From Azohydromonas caseinilytica (GTDB lineage: Bacteria > Pseudomonadota > Gammaproteobacteria > Burkholderiales > Burkholderiaceae_C): a DNA stretch of 64,000 bases. Below the pieces are notes generated by a model. The model was given only the letters and a program-made list of their open reading frames with translations. It did no database searches and was not told the DNA's origin. Within the stretch, counting starts at the first letter, position 1. Each line of letters begins with the position of its first letter. The position numbers were made by a program, and so were the translations under genes. The stretch is from assembly GCF_012927045.1 (NCBI RefSeq), contig NZ_JABBFW010000019.1, positions 37,171-101,170 of the forward strand, written 5' to 3'. Positions 55,371 to 64,000 of the stretch are shown here, piece after piece.

Positions 55371-56864
55371 TCACCCCAGATACCGCCCCTCCAGGTGCCG
55401 CCGGAAATGCGCCGGGTCCAGCGCGGAGCCGCTGGCGCGCTGGGTCAGCTCGGCGGTGGTCCAACGGCTGCCCTGCAGCCAGATGCGCTCGCGCAGCCAG
55501 TCGAACACCGGCGCCAGCTCGCCGCGGGCGATCTCCTCGTCCAACTGCGGATGCTCGCGCCGGATCGTGGCGAACCACTGCGCCGCGTACATCGCGCCCA
55601 GCGTGTAGCAGGGGAAGTAGCCGAAGGCGCCGTCGGTCCAGTGCACGTCCTGCATCGGGCCGTCGCGGTAGTTGCCGCGCGTGTCCAGGCCCAGCAGGTC
55701 GCGCATCTGCTCGTCCCACAGCGCCGGGATGTCGTCCACCTCGATCTCGCCCTCCATCAGCGCGCGCTCGATGCGCCAGCGCAGCAGCACATGCGCCGGG
55801 TAGGTGAGCTCGTCGGCATCGACGCGGATGAAGCCCGGCTCCACGCGCGTCACCAGCCGCTGCAGGTTGCCCGCCTCCAGCGCCGGCTGCGGCCCGAAGG
55901 TTTCGACCAGCCAGGGCGTGATGAAGCCGATGAAGCCCGGATGCCGACCCAGCTGCATCTCGAAACTCAGGCTCTGGCTCTCGTGGATCGCCATGGAGCG
56001 CGCCAGCGCCACGGGCTGGTCCAGCCACTCCCGCGGCAGGTTCTGCTCGTAGCGGCCATGGCCGGTCTCGTGGATGGTGCCCATCAGGCTGCCCAGGAAC
56101 TCGTCGGCGCGGTAGCGCGTGGTCATGCGCACGTCCTCGGGCACGCCGCCGGTGAAGGGATGCGTGCTCACGTCCAGGCGCCCGGCCTCGAAGTCGAAGC
56201 CCAGCAGCCCCATCACGCGCTCGCACAGCGCGCGCTGCGCCGCCACGTCGAAGGGGCCCTGCGGCACCAGCACCGTCTCGGACGCCTGCTTCTCGCGCAC
56301 GCGCGCCACCAGGTCGGGCAGCCAGGTCTGCAGGTCGCCGAACACCCGCTCCACCTCGGCGTTGCTCATGCCGGGCTCGAAGCGCTGCATCAGCGCGTCG
56401 TAGCGCGGGACGCCCAGGCGCTGCGACAGCAGCTCGGCCTCCTCGCGCGCCAGGCGCACCACTTCGCGCAGGTTGGCGGCGAAGCCCTTCCAGTCGTTGG
56501 CCGGGCGCTGGCGGCGCCAGGCGTGCTCGCAGCGCGAGCCGGCGATCTGCCTGGCCTCCACCAGCGAGGCCGGCAGCGCGGTGGCGAGGTCGAGCTCGCG
56601 CCGGATCTCGCGCAGGTTGGCGCGCTGCGTCTCGTCCAGCGGCTCCTGCCCGGCGCGGTCAAGCTGCTCCTGGCGCGCCGGGTCGGTGCGCAGGCCGTGC
56701 AGCAGCGTGGCCAGCTCGGCCAGCGCCGCGGCGCGCGCCTCGCTGCCCTTGGGCGGCATGAAGGCGGCCTGGTCCCACCAGGCAATGGATTGCAGGTGCT
56801 CCAGCCGGTGCAGGCGGCGGTTGGTGGCGGCGAGGGCCTCGTAGTCGGGGGTGGGAGAGCTCAT
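55371..56864 (-). CDS. M32 family metallocarboxypeptidase (Taq carboxypeptidase)
   Basis: 497 residues. HETGH (His265, Glu266, His269) binds zinc and HESQS (Glu295) supplies the third ligand, the M32 layout. The N-terminal helices start LAATNRRLHRLEHLQSIAWWDQ. It removes C-terminal residues from peptides, probably in the cytoplasm. The ATG overlaps the AraC-family stop by 4 bases (ATGA). The pair looks co-translated. Confidence 0.93.
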   Translation of the reverse strand: MSSPTPDYEALAATNRRLHRLEHLQSIAWWDQAAFMPPKGSEARAAALAELATLLHGLRTDPARQEQLDRAGQEPLDETQRANLREIRRELDLATALPASLVEARQIAGSRCEHAWRRQRPANDWKGFAANLREVVRLAREEAELLSQRLGVPRYDALMQRFEPGMSNAEVERVFGDLQTWLPDLVARVREKQASETVLVPQGPFDVAAQRALCERVMGLLGFDFEAGRLDVSTHPFTGGVPEDVRMTTRYRADEFLGSLMGTIHETGHGRYEQNLPREWLDQPVALARSMAIHESQSLSFEMQLGRHPGFIGFITPWLVETFGPQPALEAGNLQRLVTRVEPGFIRVDADELTYPAHVLLRWRIERALMEGEIEVDDIPALWDEQMRDLLGLDTRGNYRDGPMQDVHWTDGAFGYFPCYTLGAMYAAQWFATIRREHPQLDEEIARGELAPVFDWLRERIWLQGSRWTTAELTQRASGSALDPAHFRRHLEGRYLG

Positions 56865-57925
56865 TGCGTCAGGGTACGGGAAAGGGATGTGCCCGGGCCT
56901 TGCAGCTCGTGCAGCCGGCGTGCCAGGGTGCCGAAGCGGCGCCGGTACTGCGCCGGCGTCAGGCCCACGTGGCGGCGGAACAGCCGGCCGAAGAAACCGG
57001 CGTCCTGGTAGCCCACCTCCAGCGCCACCGCCTCCACCGGCGCGTTGCCGGACTCCAGCATCTGCTTGGCCTCCTCCAGCCGCAGCGTGTGCACGTACTC
57101 CAGCGGCGTCATGCCGGTGGCCTGCGTGAAGCGGCGCTTGAAGGTGCGCTCGGCCAGCCCCGACAGCGCCACCATCTGCGCCACCGGCGACTCGCAGGGA
57201 TAGTTCATCGCCACCCAGGCCTGGCAGCGCGCCACCAGCGGGTCGGCGGCGCAGCCGCCGCGGGTGAGCGAGGCATAGGCCACCGGTGGGGTCTGGCCCG
57301 GGTCCATCAGGTTGATGCGCGCCACCCGCATCGCCTCCTGGGGCCCGGCAAAGCGCGCGATCAGCGCCAGCACCAGCAGGTGCCAGGCCACGCCGCTGCC
57401 GGCCATGAGGATGCGCTCGCCCGCCGTCACCAGCCCGCGCTCCGGGTGCCAGCGCGTGGCCGGGTGCCGGCGCTGCAGCGCGTCGCAGTAGGCCCAGTGC
57501 GAGGTGGCCTCGCGCCCGTCGAGCAGCCCAGTGCAGGCCAGCAGCACCGCGCCGGAGCAGGCGCTGGCCACCAGCGCGCCGGCGTCATGCGCCTGCCGCA
57601 CCCAGCGCACCTCCTCGGCATAGCGCCCGGCCACCGCCTCGCCCGGCGGCACGGCCAGGTCGGTGATGCACAGCACCGGCGGCGCCGGGCAGTCGGCCAG
57701 TGCCGCGTCGGGCGTGATGCGCACGCCGTTGGCGGCAGCGAAGGTTTCACGGTGGCGGCTCACCAGCAGCGGCCGGAAAGGCGACGTGGCCTCGGGCTCG
57801 CCGTGCAGAAAACTCCAGTCGCGCCGGGTGCCGGCCAGGCAGTCGAAGAAGCCGTAGAGGGTGGATGCGGTGCTGTCGGGGGTGGCCAGCAGCGCCACGG
57901 TGATCGGGGCAAGGGGACCGGCCAT
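56861..57925 (-). CDS. GlxA-family AraC-type transcriptional regulator
   Basis: 354 residues. N-terminal DJ-1/PfpI-like domain (about 8-200) with the nucleophile-elbow-like VASACSGAVLLACTGLL, and a C-terminal AraC HTH pair (about 245-340) LSGLAERTFKRRFTQATGMTPLEYVHTLRLEEAKQML. It is of the GlxA type that often regulates small-molecule catabolism. It is divergent from the TPR gene (132-base gap) and co-transcribed with the M32 peptidase, both candidate targets. Confidence 0.88.
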   Translation of the reverse strand: MAGPLAPITVALLATPDSTASTLYGFFDCLAGTRRDWSFLHGEPEATSPFRPLLVSRHRETFAAANGVRITPDAALADCPAPPVLCITDLAVPPGEAVAGRYAEEVRWVRQAHDAGALVASACSGAVLLACTGLLDGREATSHWAYCDALQRRHPATRWHPERGLVTAGERILMAGSGVAWHLLVLALIARFAGPQEAMRVARINLMDPGQTPPVAYASLTRGGCAADPLVARCQAWVAMNYPCESPVAQMVALSGLAERTFKRRFTQATGMTPLEYVHTLRLEEAKQMLESGNAPVEAVALEVGYQDAGFFGRLFRRHVGLTPAQYRRRFGTLARRLHELQGPGTSLSRTLTQ

Positions 57926-58057
57926 GGCATGAACGTCCGCTTTGTTGCACGAATGGCTGCGGTGCCTGGACGCGCTCGCGCGCACAGTGGCGCCAGCGCG
58001 ATTGTGGTCCGCTCCCCGGCGGACGGCGCTGAGTCGAGAAGCCAGTAAGGAGACGCC

Positions 58058-59377
58058 ATGAACCCGTTGCACGACGCCACCGGCCACGCCCTCACCGGCG
58101 CCACCCCCGCCGCCCTGGACGCCTGGGAGCAGGCCGCGCACGAGCTGCGCTGCCTGGTGGGCGACCCGGCCGCCAGCATCGAGCGCGCGCTGGAGGCCGC
58201 ACCCGAGATGCCGATGGCCCATGCCTTCAAGGCCTGGCTGTATTTGCTGGGCACCGAGCCCGAAGGCCTGCCCGTGGCCCGCGCCGCCTGCGAGGCCGGC
58301 GCCGCGCTGCCGGCCAGCGAGCGCGAGCGCATGCACCTGCACGCCGCCGCCCTGCTGGCGCAGGGGCGCTGGCATGAGGCCGCCCGCGCGCTGGAGGACC
58401 TGTCGCTGCAGTACCCGCGCGACGCGCTGGCGCTGCAGGCCGGGCACCAGGTGGACTTCTTCACCGGCGACTCGCGCATGCTGCGCGACCGCGTCGCCCG
58501 CGCCCTGCCCGCCTGGGACGCGTCGATGCCGGGCTACCACGCCGTGCTGGGCATGCATGCCTTCGGGCTGGAGGAGACCGGCGACTACGTGCAGGCCGAG
58601 GCCCAGGGCCGGCGCGCCGTGGAGCTGGAGTCGCGCGACAGCTGGGCCTGGCATGCCGTGGCGCACACCCTGGAGATGCGCAACCGCCCGGCCGACGGCA
58701 TCGCCTGGCTGGAGCCGAACTCGGCGAGCTGGGCGCCGGGCAGTTTCCTGGGCGTGCACAACTGGTGGCACCTGGCGCTGTTCCACCTGGAGCTGGACCA
58801 CCACGACGAGGTGCTGCGCCTGTACGACGAGGCCATCGCCGGCTCGGGGCTGCCGCAGGTGCTGGACCTGATCGACGCCAGCGCCATGCTGTGGCGGCTG
58901 CAGCTGCGCGGGCTGGACGTGGGCGCGCGCTGGCAGCCGCTGGCGGATCGCTGGGCGCCGCTGGTGCAGGCCAGCCGCTACGCCTTCAACGATCTGCATG
59001 CGATGCTGGCCTTCACCGGCGCCGGGCGCCGTGCCGAGCAGCAGCGGTTGCTGGAAGCGCAGGCCGCGGCGCTGGAGACGGGTGACGACAACGCCGGTTT
59101 CATCCGCGACGTGGGCGGCGCGGCCACGCGCGCCGTGATGGCCTATGGCAACGGAGACTACGCGCCATGCGTGGCGCTGCTGCGCCCGATCCGGCACCGC
59201 GCGCACCGCTTCGGCGGCAGCCACGCGCAACGCGACCTGCTGGACCTCACGCTCATCGAGGCCGCGCTGCGCGGCGGCGACCAGGCGCTGGCGCGGGGAT
59301 TGACCGCGGAGCGCCTCGCGGTGCGGCCGGCGAGCGCGCTGGCGCAGCGGCTGGTGAGGAGGAGTGGGGAAGGTTGA
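58058..59377 (+). CDS. Tetratricopeptide-repeat protein (TTC38-like)
   Basis: 439 residues, alpha-helical, with TPR-like repeats through most of the length (for example ASIERALEAAPEMPMAHAFKAWLY and VPGYHAVLGMHAFGLEETGDYVQAEAQGRRAVEL-type units; I give positions as about 40-75, 155-195). No signal peptide. The similarity to eukaryotic TTC38 is family-based; function unknown. Start: ATG with AAGGAG 8 bases upstream. It follows the divergent regulator. Confidence 0.78.
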   Translation: MNPLHDATGHALTGATPAALDAWEQAAHELRCLVGDPAASIERALEAAPEMPMAHAFKAWLYLLGTEPEGLPVARAACEAGAALPASERERMHLHAAALLAQGRWHEAARALEDLSLQYPRDALALQAGHQVDFFTGDSRMLRDRVARALPAWDASMPGYHAVLGMHAFGLEETGDYVQAEAQGRRAVELESRDSWAWHAVAHTLEMRNRPADGIAWLEPNSASWAPGSFLGVHNWWHLALFHLELDHHDEVLRLYDEAIAGSGLPQVLDLIDASAMLWRLQLRGLDVGARWQPLADRWAPLVQASRYAFNDLHAMLAFTGAGRRAEQQRLLEAQAAALETGDDNAGFIRDVGGAATRAVMAYGNGDYAPCVALLRPIRHRAHRFGGSHAQRDLLDLTLIEAALRGGDQALARGLTAERLAVRPASALAQRLVRRSGEG

Positions 59378-59441
59378 GGAGGGCCGTTCAAGGAAAGCCG
59401 GACGGGCGTAGGCCGCCAGCCGACATGCCGCGCCCACTACA

Positions 59442-59597
59442 TCGTCATTCCCGCGCAGGCGGGAATCCAGGCGGCCCCTAAGCCAGCCGAAAGCTGCTTG
59501 GGCGGAACGCCAAGGCCTGTCGGCCTCGTGGTGCCCACGTCGCCCCTGGCAGGCCAACGTGGGACCGCCTGGGTCCCCGCCTGCGCGGGGATGACGA
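59442..59597. repeat. REPIN-like element: inverted pair of REP-type sequences
   Basis: Left arm 59442-59476 and right arm 59562-59597 are near-perfect inverted copies (35-36 bases, differing at 4 or 5 positions). Each contains a short palindrome of the type CCCGCGCAGGCGGG. The inner part carries its own inverted segments, such as CCCACGT near 59533 and ACGTGGG near 59558. This is the paired-REP design of REPINs spread by RAYT transposases. Confidence 0.75.
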
Positions 59598-59644
59598 AAT
59601 GAGGTGCGGCCCGCCTTGGCTTCGAACGACCCAAGCGGACACCT

Positions 59645-60127
59645 TCACGGCGTGATCTGCCCCGGAAACCACCACAGCAGCGCCGCCGTCATCACCAGGT
59701 AGCGGCCGAACTTGCCGATGGCCATGTAGAGCATGCAGGGCCAGAACGGCAGCTTCAGCCAGCCGGCCACCGCGCACAGCGGGTCGCCCACGATGGGCAG
59801 CCAGCTCAGCAGGCAGGCCTTGGGGCCGAAGCGCTCCAGCCAGCCCAGCACGCGGTGCTCGGTGGGCTTGTGGCGCGCGTGCTCCACCACCACCTCCGCG
59901 CCGTAGCCCATCCACCAGCTGATGGCCCCGCCCAGCGTGTTGCCGGCGGTGGCCACCAGCACGGCCGGCCAGAACAGCGCCGGGTCCAGCTTCACCAGCC
60001 CGAACACCGCCGGCTCCGAGCCCAGGGGCAGCAGCGTCGCCGACACCAGCGCCACGACGAACACGGTGCTGAGCCCGAACTCCGGCAACGCCAGCGCCTC
60101 CAGCAACGACTGCATCCATGCTTCCAT
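59645..60127 (-). CDS. DedA/YqaA-family inner-membrane protein
   Basis: 160 residues with four or so membrane helices. FVVALVSATLLPLGSEPAVF, the NTLGGAISWWMGYGAE segment and FGPKACLLSWLPIVGDPLCAVAGWLKLPFW fit the SNARE-associated/DedA (YqaA) layout. These proteins are linked to lipid flipping. The longer upstream reading has no homology and crosses the dusB promoter. Confidence 0.82.
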   Translation of the reverse strand: MEAWMQSLLEALALPEFGLSTVFVVALVSATLLPLGSEPAVFGLVKLDPALFWPAVLVATAGNTLGGAISWWMGYGAEVVVEHARHKPTEHRVLGWLERFGPKACLLSWLPIVGDPLCAVAGWLKLPFWPCMLYMAIGKFGRYLVMTAALLWWFPGQITP

Positions 60128-60220
60128 CGGGCCATTATGGGCAGCCCCGGGAGCGCTCCCGGGTGGCCCGATCCCGCCGGGCATGGCCCCCGGCACGGCG
60201 GTCGGCCCGGGCGCCGCCGC

Positions 60221-60226
60221 TATACT
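60221..60226 (+). promoter_or_regulatory. Possible -10 element for dusB-fis
   Basis: TATACT lies 38 bases before the dusB ATG. No -35 with good match is at the right distance. Only low confidence. Confidence 0.3.
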
Positions 60227-60263
60227 CCTGCCTCCTTTTTCAGCACCTCCCCCCGCCTGCGCC

Positions 60264-61295
60264 ATGAAACTCGGAGCGATCACGCTGCCGAATACGCTGT
60301 TCGTCGCCCCCATGGCAGGGGTCACGGACCGCCCGTTCCGCCAGCTGTGCAAGCGGCTCGGTGCGGGCTACGCGGTCAGCGAGATGGTCACCTCCAAGCG
60401 GGAGCTGTGGAATTCGCTCAAGACCTCGCGCCGCGCCGACCATGCCGGCGAGGTCGAGCCCATCGCGGTGCAGATCGCCGGCGTGGACCCGGCGCAGATG
60501 GCCGAGGCCGCGCTCTACAACATCGACCGCGGCGCCCAGGTCATCGACATCAACATGGGCTGCCCGGCCAAGAAGGTCTGCAACGTCTGGGCCGGATCGG
60601 CGCTGATGCAGAACGAGCCGCTGGCCATCGACATCGTCGAAGCCGTCGTTGCGGCCTGTGCCCCACGCCACGTGCCCGTGACGCTGAAGATGCGCACCGG
60701 CTGGTGCGCCGCCGAGAAGAACGCGCTGCGCCTGGCGCGCGCGGCCGAGAGCGCCGGCATCGCCATGCTCACCGTGCACGGCCGCACGCGCGAGCAGGGC
60801 TACAAGGGCGAGGCCGAGTACGACACCGTGGCCGCGGTCAAGGCGGCGCTGCGCATCCCCGTGGTCGCCAACGGCGACATCGACTCGCCGCTCAAGGCCA
60901 AGCGGGTACTGGACTACACCCAGGCCGACGCGCTGATGATCGGCCGCGCCGCGCAGGGCCGGCCCTGGATCTTCCGCGAGGTGGCGCATTACCTCGCCAC
61001 CGGCGAGCTGCTGGCACCGCCCACGGTGCGCGAGGTGCGCACCTGGCTGCTGGAGCACCTGCAGGACCACTACGGCCTCTACGGCGAATTCAGCGGCGTG
61101 CGCAGCGCGCGCAAGCACATCGGCTGGGCCGTGCGCGCCCTGCCCGGGGGCGAGGACTTCCGCGCCCGCATGAACCTCATCGAGAGCTGCGAACAGCAGC
61201 TGCAGGCCGTGGGCGACTGGTTCGACGCCCTGGCGCTGCAACACGAGCGCCTGCCACTGGCGGCCAACGACGAATTACTCGAACTCACCGCATGA
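60264..61295 (+). CDS. dusB: tRNA dihydrouridine synthase DusB
   Basis: 343 residues. [18 protein letters not shown] at the N-terminus, [19 protein letters not shown] with the catalytic Cys, [19 protein letters not shown] and the FMN site NGDIDSP and [10 protein letters not shown]. It reduces uridine in the D loop of tRNA using FMN. The operon dusB-fis is conserved in proteobacteria; fis starts 4 bases before the dusB end. Confidence 0.95.
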   Translation: MKLGAITLPNTLFVAPMAGVTDRPFRQLCKRLGAGYAVSEMVTSKRELWNSLKTSRRADHAGEVEPIAVQIAGVDPAQMAEAALYNIDRGAQVIDINMGCPAKKVCNVWAGSALMQNEPLAIDIVEAVVAACAPRHVPVTLKMRTGWCAAEKNALRLARAAESAGIAMLTVHGRTREQGYKGEAEYDTVAAVKAALRIPVVANGDIDSPLKAKRVLDYTQADALMIGRAAQGRPWIFREVAHYLATGELLAPPTVREVRTWLLEHLQDHYGLYGEFSGVRSARKHIGWAVRALPGGEDFRARMNLIESCEQQLQAVGDWFDALALQHERLPLAANDELLELTA

Positions 61296-61561
61296 GCAAG
61301 CAACTGATCGAGGCCTGCGTGCGCGAGAGCCTGGAGGAGTACTTCCGGGACCTCGACGGCGCCCAGCCCCACTCCGTCCACGAAATGATCCTCACCATCG
61401 TCGAGAAGCCGCTGCTGGAGGTGGTGATGCAGCACGCCGCCGGCAACCAGAGCAAGGCCGCCGAATGGTTAGGAATCAACCGCAACACGCTGCGGCGCAA
61501 GCTGGTCGAGCACAAGTTGCTGGGGGGAGCGCCGTCCGCGCCCTCCTCCTCGTCCACCTGA
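61292..61561 (+). CDS. fis: Fis-family DNA-binding protein
   Basis: 89 residues. C-terminal [22 protein letters not shown] (about 53-71) and N-terminal Fis region [19 protein letters not shown]. Fis bends DNA and acts at stable-RNA promoters, recombination sites and the origin. Its ATG overlaps the dusB stop (ATGA). The last 14 residues are a Ser/Ala/Pro tail longer than in E. coli Fis. Shorter N-terminus than enteric Fis. Confidence 0.92.
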   Translation: MSKQLIEACVRESLEEYFRDLDGAQPHSVHEMILTIVEKPLLEVVMQHAAGNQSKAAEWLGINRNTLRRKLVEHKLLGGAPSAPSSSST

Positions 61562-61602
61562 AGCCACCGCGGCTTCCACCGATTCACTCTCCCCCTCCAA
61601 GC

Positions 61603-63195
61603 ATGACCACCGCCCTCATCTCCGTCTCCGACAAGACCGGCATCGTCGAGTTCGCGCGCGAACTGCACCAGGCCGGCGTGAAGCTGCTGTCCACCGGCGG
61701 CACCGCCAAGCTGCTGGCCGACGCCGGCCTGCCCGTCACCGAGGTGGCCGAAGTTACCGGCTTCCCCGAGATGCTCGACGGCCGCGTCAAGACGCTGCAC
61801 CCGCGCGTGCACGGCGGCCTGCTGGCCCGCCGCGACGTGCCGGCGCACATGGCGGCGCTCAAGGAGCACGGCATCGACACCATCGAGCTGCTGGTGGTCA
61901 ACCTCTATCCCTTCGAGGCCACGGTGGCCAAGGCCGGCTGCACGCTGGAGGACGCCATCGAGAACATCGACATCGGCGGCCCGGCCATGGTGCGCTCCGC
62001 CGCCAAGAACTGGAACGACGTCGCGGTGCTGACCGACGCCTCCCAGTACGCCCAGGTGCTGGCCGAGCTCAAGGCCGAGGGCAAGGTGTCGCGCACCACG
62101 CGCTTCAAGCTGGCCGTGGACGCCTTCAACCGCATCTCGCAGTACGACGGCGCCATCAGCGACTACCTCTCCGCGCTGGAGCTGGGTGCCGAGGGCGAGC
62201 AGCCCAAGCAGAACCTGTTCCCCGGCCAGAGCAACGGCCGCTTCGTCAAGATCCAGGACCTGCGCTACGGCGAGAACTCGCACCAGCAGGCCGCGTTCTA
62301 CCGCGACCTGTACCCGGCGCCGGGCTCGCTGGCCACGGCCAGGCAGCTGCAGGGCAAGGAACTCTCGTACAACAACATCGCCGATGCCGACGCGGCCTGG
62401 GAGTGCGTGAAGTCCTTCGCCGACGTGCCGGCCTGCGTGATCGTCAAGCACGCCAACCCCTGCGGCGTGGCCGTGGGCGCGGATGTCGCCGAGGCCTACG
62501 CCAAGGCCTTCAAGACCGACCCGACCTCGGCCTTCGGCGGGATCATTGCCTTCAACCGCCCGCTGGACAAAGCCGGCGCCGAGCTGGTGGCCAAGCAGTT
62601 CGTGGAAGTGCTGATCGCCCCGGGCTTCACGGAGGAGGCCCGCGCCGTGTTCGCCAGCAAGGTCAACACCCGGCTGCTGCACATCGAGCTGCCGCGCGGC
62701 GGCGCCAGCGCCTGGGAGCAGGGCCTGAACCTGATGGACGCCAAGCGCGTGGGCTCGGGCCTGCTGCTGCAGACCGCCGACAACCGCGACTTCGACCCGG
62801 CCGACCTCAAGGTCGTGACCACGCTGCAGCCCACCGAGCAGCAGATGCAGGACCTGCTCTTCGCCTGGAAGGTGGCCAAGTTCGTCAAGAGCAACGCCAT
62901 CGTGTTCTGCGGCGGCGGCATGACGCTGGGCGTGGGCGCGGGCCAGATGAGCCGCATCGACAGCGCGCGCATCGCCAGCATCAAGGCCGAGAACGCCCAG
63001 CTGACGCTGCAGGGCTCGGCCGTGGCCAGCGACGCCTTCTTCCCGTTCCGCGACGGCCTGGACGTGGTGGTGGACGCGGGCGCGAGCTGCGTGATCCAGC
63101 CCGGCGGCAGCGTGCGTGACGACGAGGTGATCGCCGCCGCCAACGAGCGCGGCATCGCCATGGTGTTCACCGGCACGCGCCACTTCCGCCACTGA
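61603..63195 (+). CDS. purH: Bifunctional AICAR formyltransferase/IMP cyclohydrolase PurH
   Basis: 530 residues. N-terminal IMP cyclohydrolase (MGS-like) domain, residues 1-150, with [12 protein letters not shown] and [10 protein letters not shown]-terminal AICAR transformylase with [23 protein letters not shown] and the [19 protein letters not shown] end (about 478-492). It makes the last two steps of purine synthesis. It follows fis by 41 bases, an order often seen with dusB-fis. Confidence 0.96.
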   Translation: MTTALISVSDKTGIVEFARELHQAGVKLLSTGGTAKLLADAGLPVTEVAEVTGFPEMLDGRVKTLHPRVHGGLLARRDVPAHMAALKEHGIDTIELLVVNLYPFEATVAKAGCTLEDAIENIDIGGPAMVRSAAKNWNDVAVLTDASQYAQVLAELKAEGKVSRTTRFKLAVDAFNRISQYDGAISDYLSALELGAEGEQPKQNLFPGQSNGRFVKIQDLRYGENSHQQAAFYRDLYPAPGSLATARQLQGKELSYNNIADADAAWECVKSFADVPACVIVKHANPCGVAVGADVAEAYAKAFKTDPTSAFGGIIAFNRPLDKAGAELVAKQFVEVLIAPGFTEEARAVFASKVNTRLLHIELPRGGASAWEQGLNLMDAKRVGSGLLLQTADNRDFDPADLKVVTTLQPTEQQMQDLLFAWKVAKFVKSNAIVFCGGGMTLGVGAGQMSRIDSARIASIKAENAQLTLQGSAVASDAFFPFRDGLDVVVDAGASCVIQPGGSVRDDEVIAAANERGIAMVFTGTRHFRH

Positions 63196-63222
63196 TCCCG
63201 ATTCGCCGCCATCAAAAAGACT

Positions 63223-63306
63223 TCGTCACACCCGCGCAGGCGGGTGTCCACGCACAACGGGCTGCAGCCCGGCACGCGTGGATGCCCGCCTTCGCGGGCA
63301 TGACGG
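63223..63306. repeat. Second REPIN-like element, between purH and ruvC
   Basis: Left arm TCGTCACACCCGCGCAGGCG (starting 63223) and right arm near 63276-63306 (CGTGGATGCCCGCC, then TTCGCGGGCATGACGG) are inverted copies related to the first REPIN-like element; the centre holds the palindrome CGGGCTGCAGCCCG. The element fills the gap before ruvC. Confidence 0.75.
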
Positions 63307-63323
63307 GTGAATGTGTCTGACCC

Positions 63324-63872
63324 ATGCGCATCCTCGGCATCGACCCCGGCCTGCAGACCACGGGCTTCGGCGTCATCGAGGCCGACGGCCCGCACCTGGG
63401 CTACGTGGCCAGCGGCACGATCCGCACCAAGGACGCCGCGCGCGGCGACCTGCCCGGGCGGCTGAAGATCATCTTCGAGGGCGTGCGCGAGGTGCAGTCG
63501 CGCTACGCGCCGGCCTGCGCCGCCGTGGAAATCGTCTTCGTCAACGTCAACCCGCAGAGCACGCTGCTGCTGGGCCAGGCGCGCGGCGCGGCGCTGGCGG
63601 CGCTGGTGGCGGGCGGCCTGCCGGTGTCGGAATACACCGCGCTGCAGATGAAGAAGGCCATCGTCGGCAGCGGCCATGCGCGCAAGGAGCAGGTGCAGCA
63701 CATGGTGATGCGGCTGCTCTCCCTGCCCGCGCCGCCGGGCCCGGACGCGGCCGACGCGCTGGGCATCGCCATCGCCCACGCCCATGCGGCCACCTCGCTG
63801 GCCGCCATGGCCGGCGCCGGCACGCTGGATCGGCGCCAGCACGCGATGTACCGCAAGGGACGGGTGTACTGA
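63324..63872 (+). CDS. ruvC: Holliday junction resolvase RuvC
   Basis: 182 residues. Catalytic acids Asp7 ([12 protein letters not shown]), Glu69 (AVEIVFVN), Asp141 and Asp144 (DAADALG) are all present. RuvC cuts Holliday junctions in complex with RuvAB. The usual downstream gene ruvA is not next: the following 85 bases and the next possible start look different from RuvA. The start has no clear Shine-Dalgarno. Confidence 0.96.
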   Translation: MRILGIDPGLQTTGFGVIEADGPHLGYVASGTIRTKDAARGDLPGRLKIIFEGVREVQSRYAPACAAVEIVFVNVNPQSTLLLGQARGAALAALVAGGLPVSEYTALQMKKAIVGSGHARKEQVQHMVMRLLSLPAPPGPDAADALGIAIAHAHAATSLAAMAGAGTLDRRQHAMYRKGRVY

Positions 63873-63957
63873 TCCTAAATCCGGCAGTTACTACCCCGTG
63901 AGACGGCCAGCGGGCCAATGCTGACAAGCACTTGAGCCGATCCTGCAGACTCACCCG

Positions 63958-64000
63958 ATGGGTGAAGCAAGACGCAAGCGGGCCCTGGCCCTGGGAGACG
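63958..64000 (+). CDS. Possible N-terminal fragment of a further gene, cut by the window end
   Basis: An ATG at 63958 opens a frame MGEARRKRALALGD that runs off the end. MGEA followed by Lys/Arg is a common start for some small basic proteins in this group, but with only 14 codons nothing can be assigned. It is not the start of RuvA. Confidence 0.3.
   Translation, partial: MGEARRKRALALGD

Overview
The window is a GC-rich chromosomal segment that reads as a betaproteobacterium of the order Burkholderiales, most like the Comamonadaceae. The support is a Bug-family (TctC-like) binding protein, the petABC-sspA-sspB block, a cytochrome b with PVWY in place of PEWY, a 1304-residue DUF3683 FAD/Fe-S protein, an XrtB-type (not XrtA) exosortase operon, and the tatABC-HIT-DUF4870-hisE-hisI neighbourhood. 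I see no prophage, insertion sequence, CRISPR array or plasmid gene.

Region 1 (1-24045) is one large exopolysaccharide locus. Its core is a minus-strand operon from 19521 down to about 4218: epsD (PpiC-like lipoprotein), epsE (Wza-like export), epsF (Wzz-like), epsG (tyrosine kinase-like), xrtB (exosortase B), epsI, a Wzy/O-antigen-ligase-like protein, five sulfotransferase-like genes, a GT4 glycosyltransferase, a flippase and a hexapeptide acyltransferase. Many of these genes overlap by 1-8 bases. A plus-strand arm (19914-24045) carries another GT4, a Gfo/Idh oxidoreductase, a conserved protein of unknown function and an Alg14/Alg13-type split glycosyltransferase. At the left edge, four plus-strand genes (DMT/SMR-like transporter end, extended SDR, HAD-UbiA fusion, GT-C-like membrane protein) look like a lipid-linked pentose donor pathway of the decaprenylphosphoryl-ribose/arabinose type. 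The most interesting proposal is that this locus makes a heavily sulfated, perhaps pentosylated, polymer whose export is tied to exosortase B.

Region 2 (24081-35531) is housekeeping and metabolism: ubiE with a DUF971 gene, a Bug binding protein, an MgtC family membrane protein, the DUF3683 dehydrogenase, argJ, secA and a short DciA-like (DUF721) gene divergent from secA. Region 3 (35632-40071) holds tRNA-Thr(UGU) with its terminator, sspB, sspA and petCBA for the cytochrome bc1 complex.

Region 4 (40072-53470) contains mscL, pdxA, a Nif3-like gene, a one-PDZ HtrA protease, tatCBA, HIT, DUF4870, hisE, hisI, a Nudix hydrolase, a DUF815 ATPase, pdeM, slmA, a HAD nucleotidase, argB, a DUF411 protein and the dmeF cobalt/nickel exporter. 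Region 5 (53509-64000) contains an unrecognised small protein, a LysR regulator, an M32 carboxypeptidase coupled to a GlxA/AraC regulator, a TPR protein, a DedA/YqaA membrane protein, dusB-fis-purH, ruvC and the probable start of one more gene. Two REPIN-like double inverted repeats (59442-59597 and 63223-63306) lie between genes in this last part.

All gene identities come from reading protein motifs and neighbourhood. No search was run, and starts were chosen by eye from start codon, Shine-Dalgarno sequence and overlap with neighbours.
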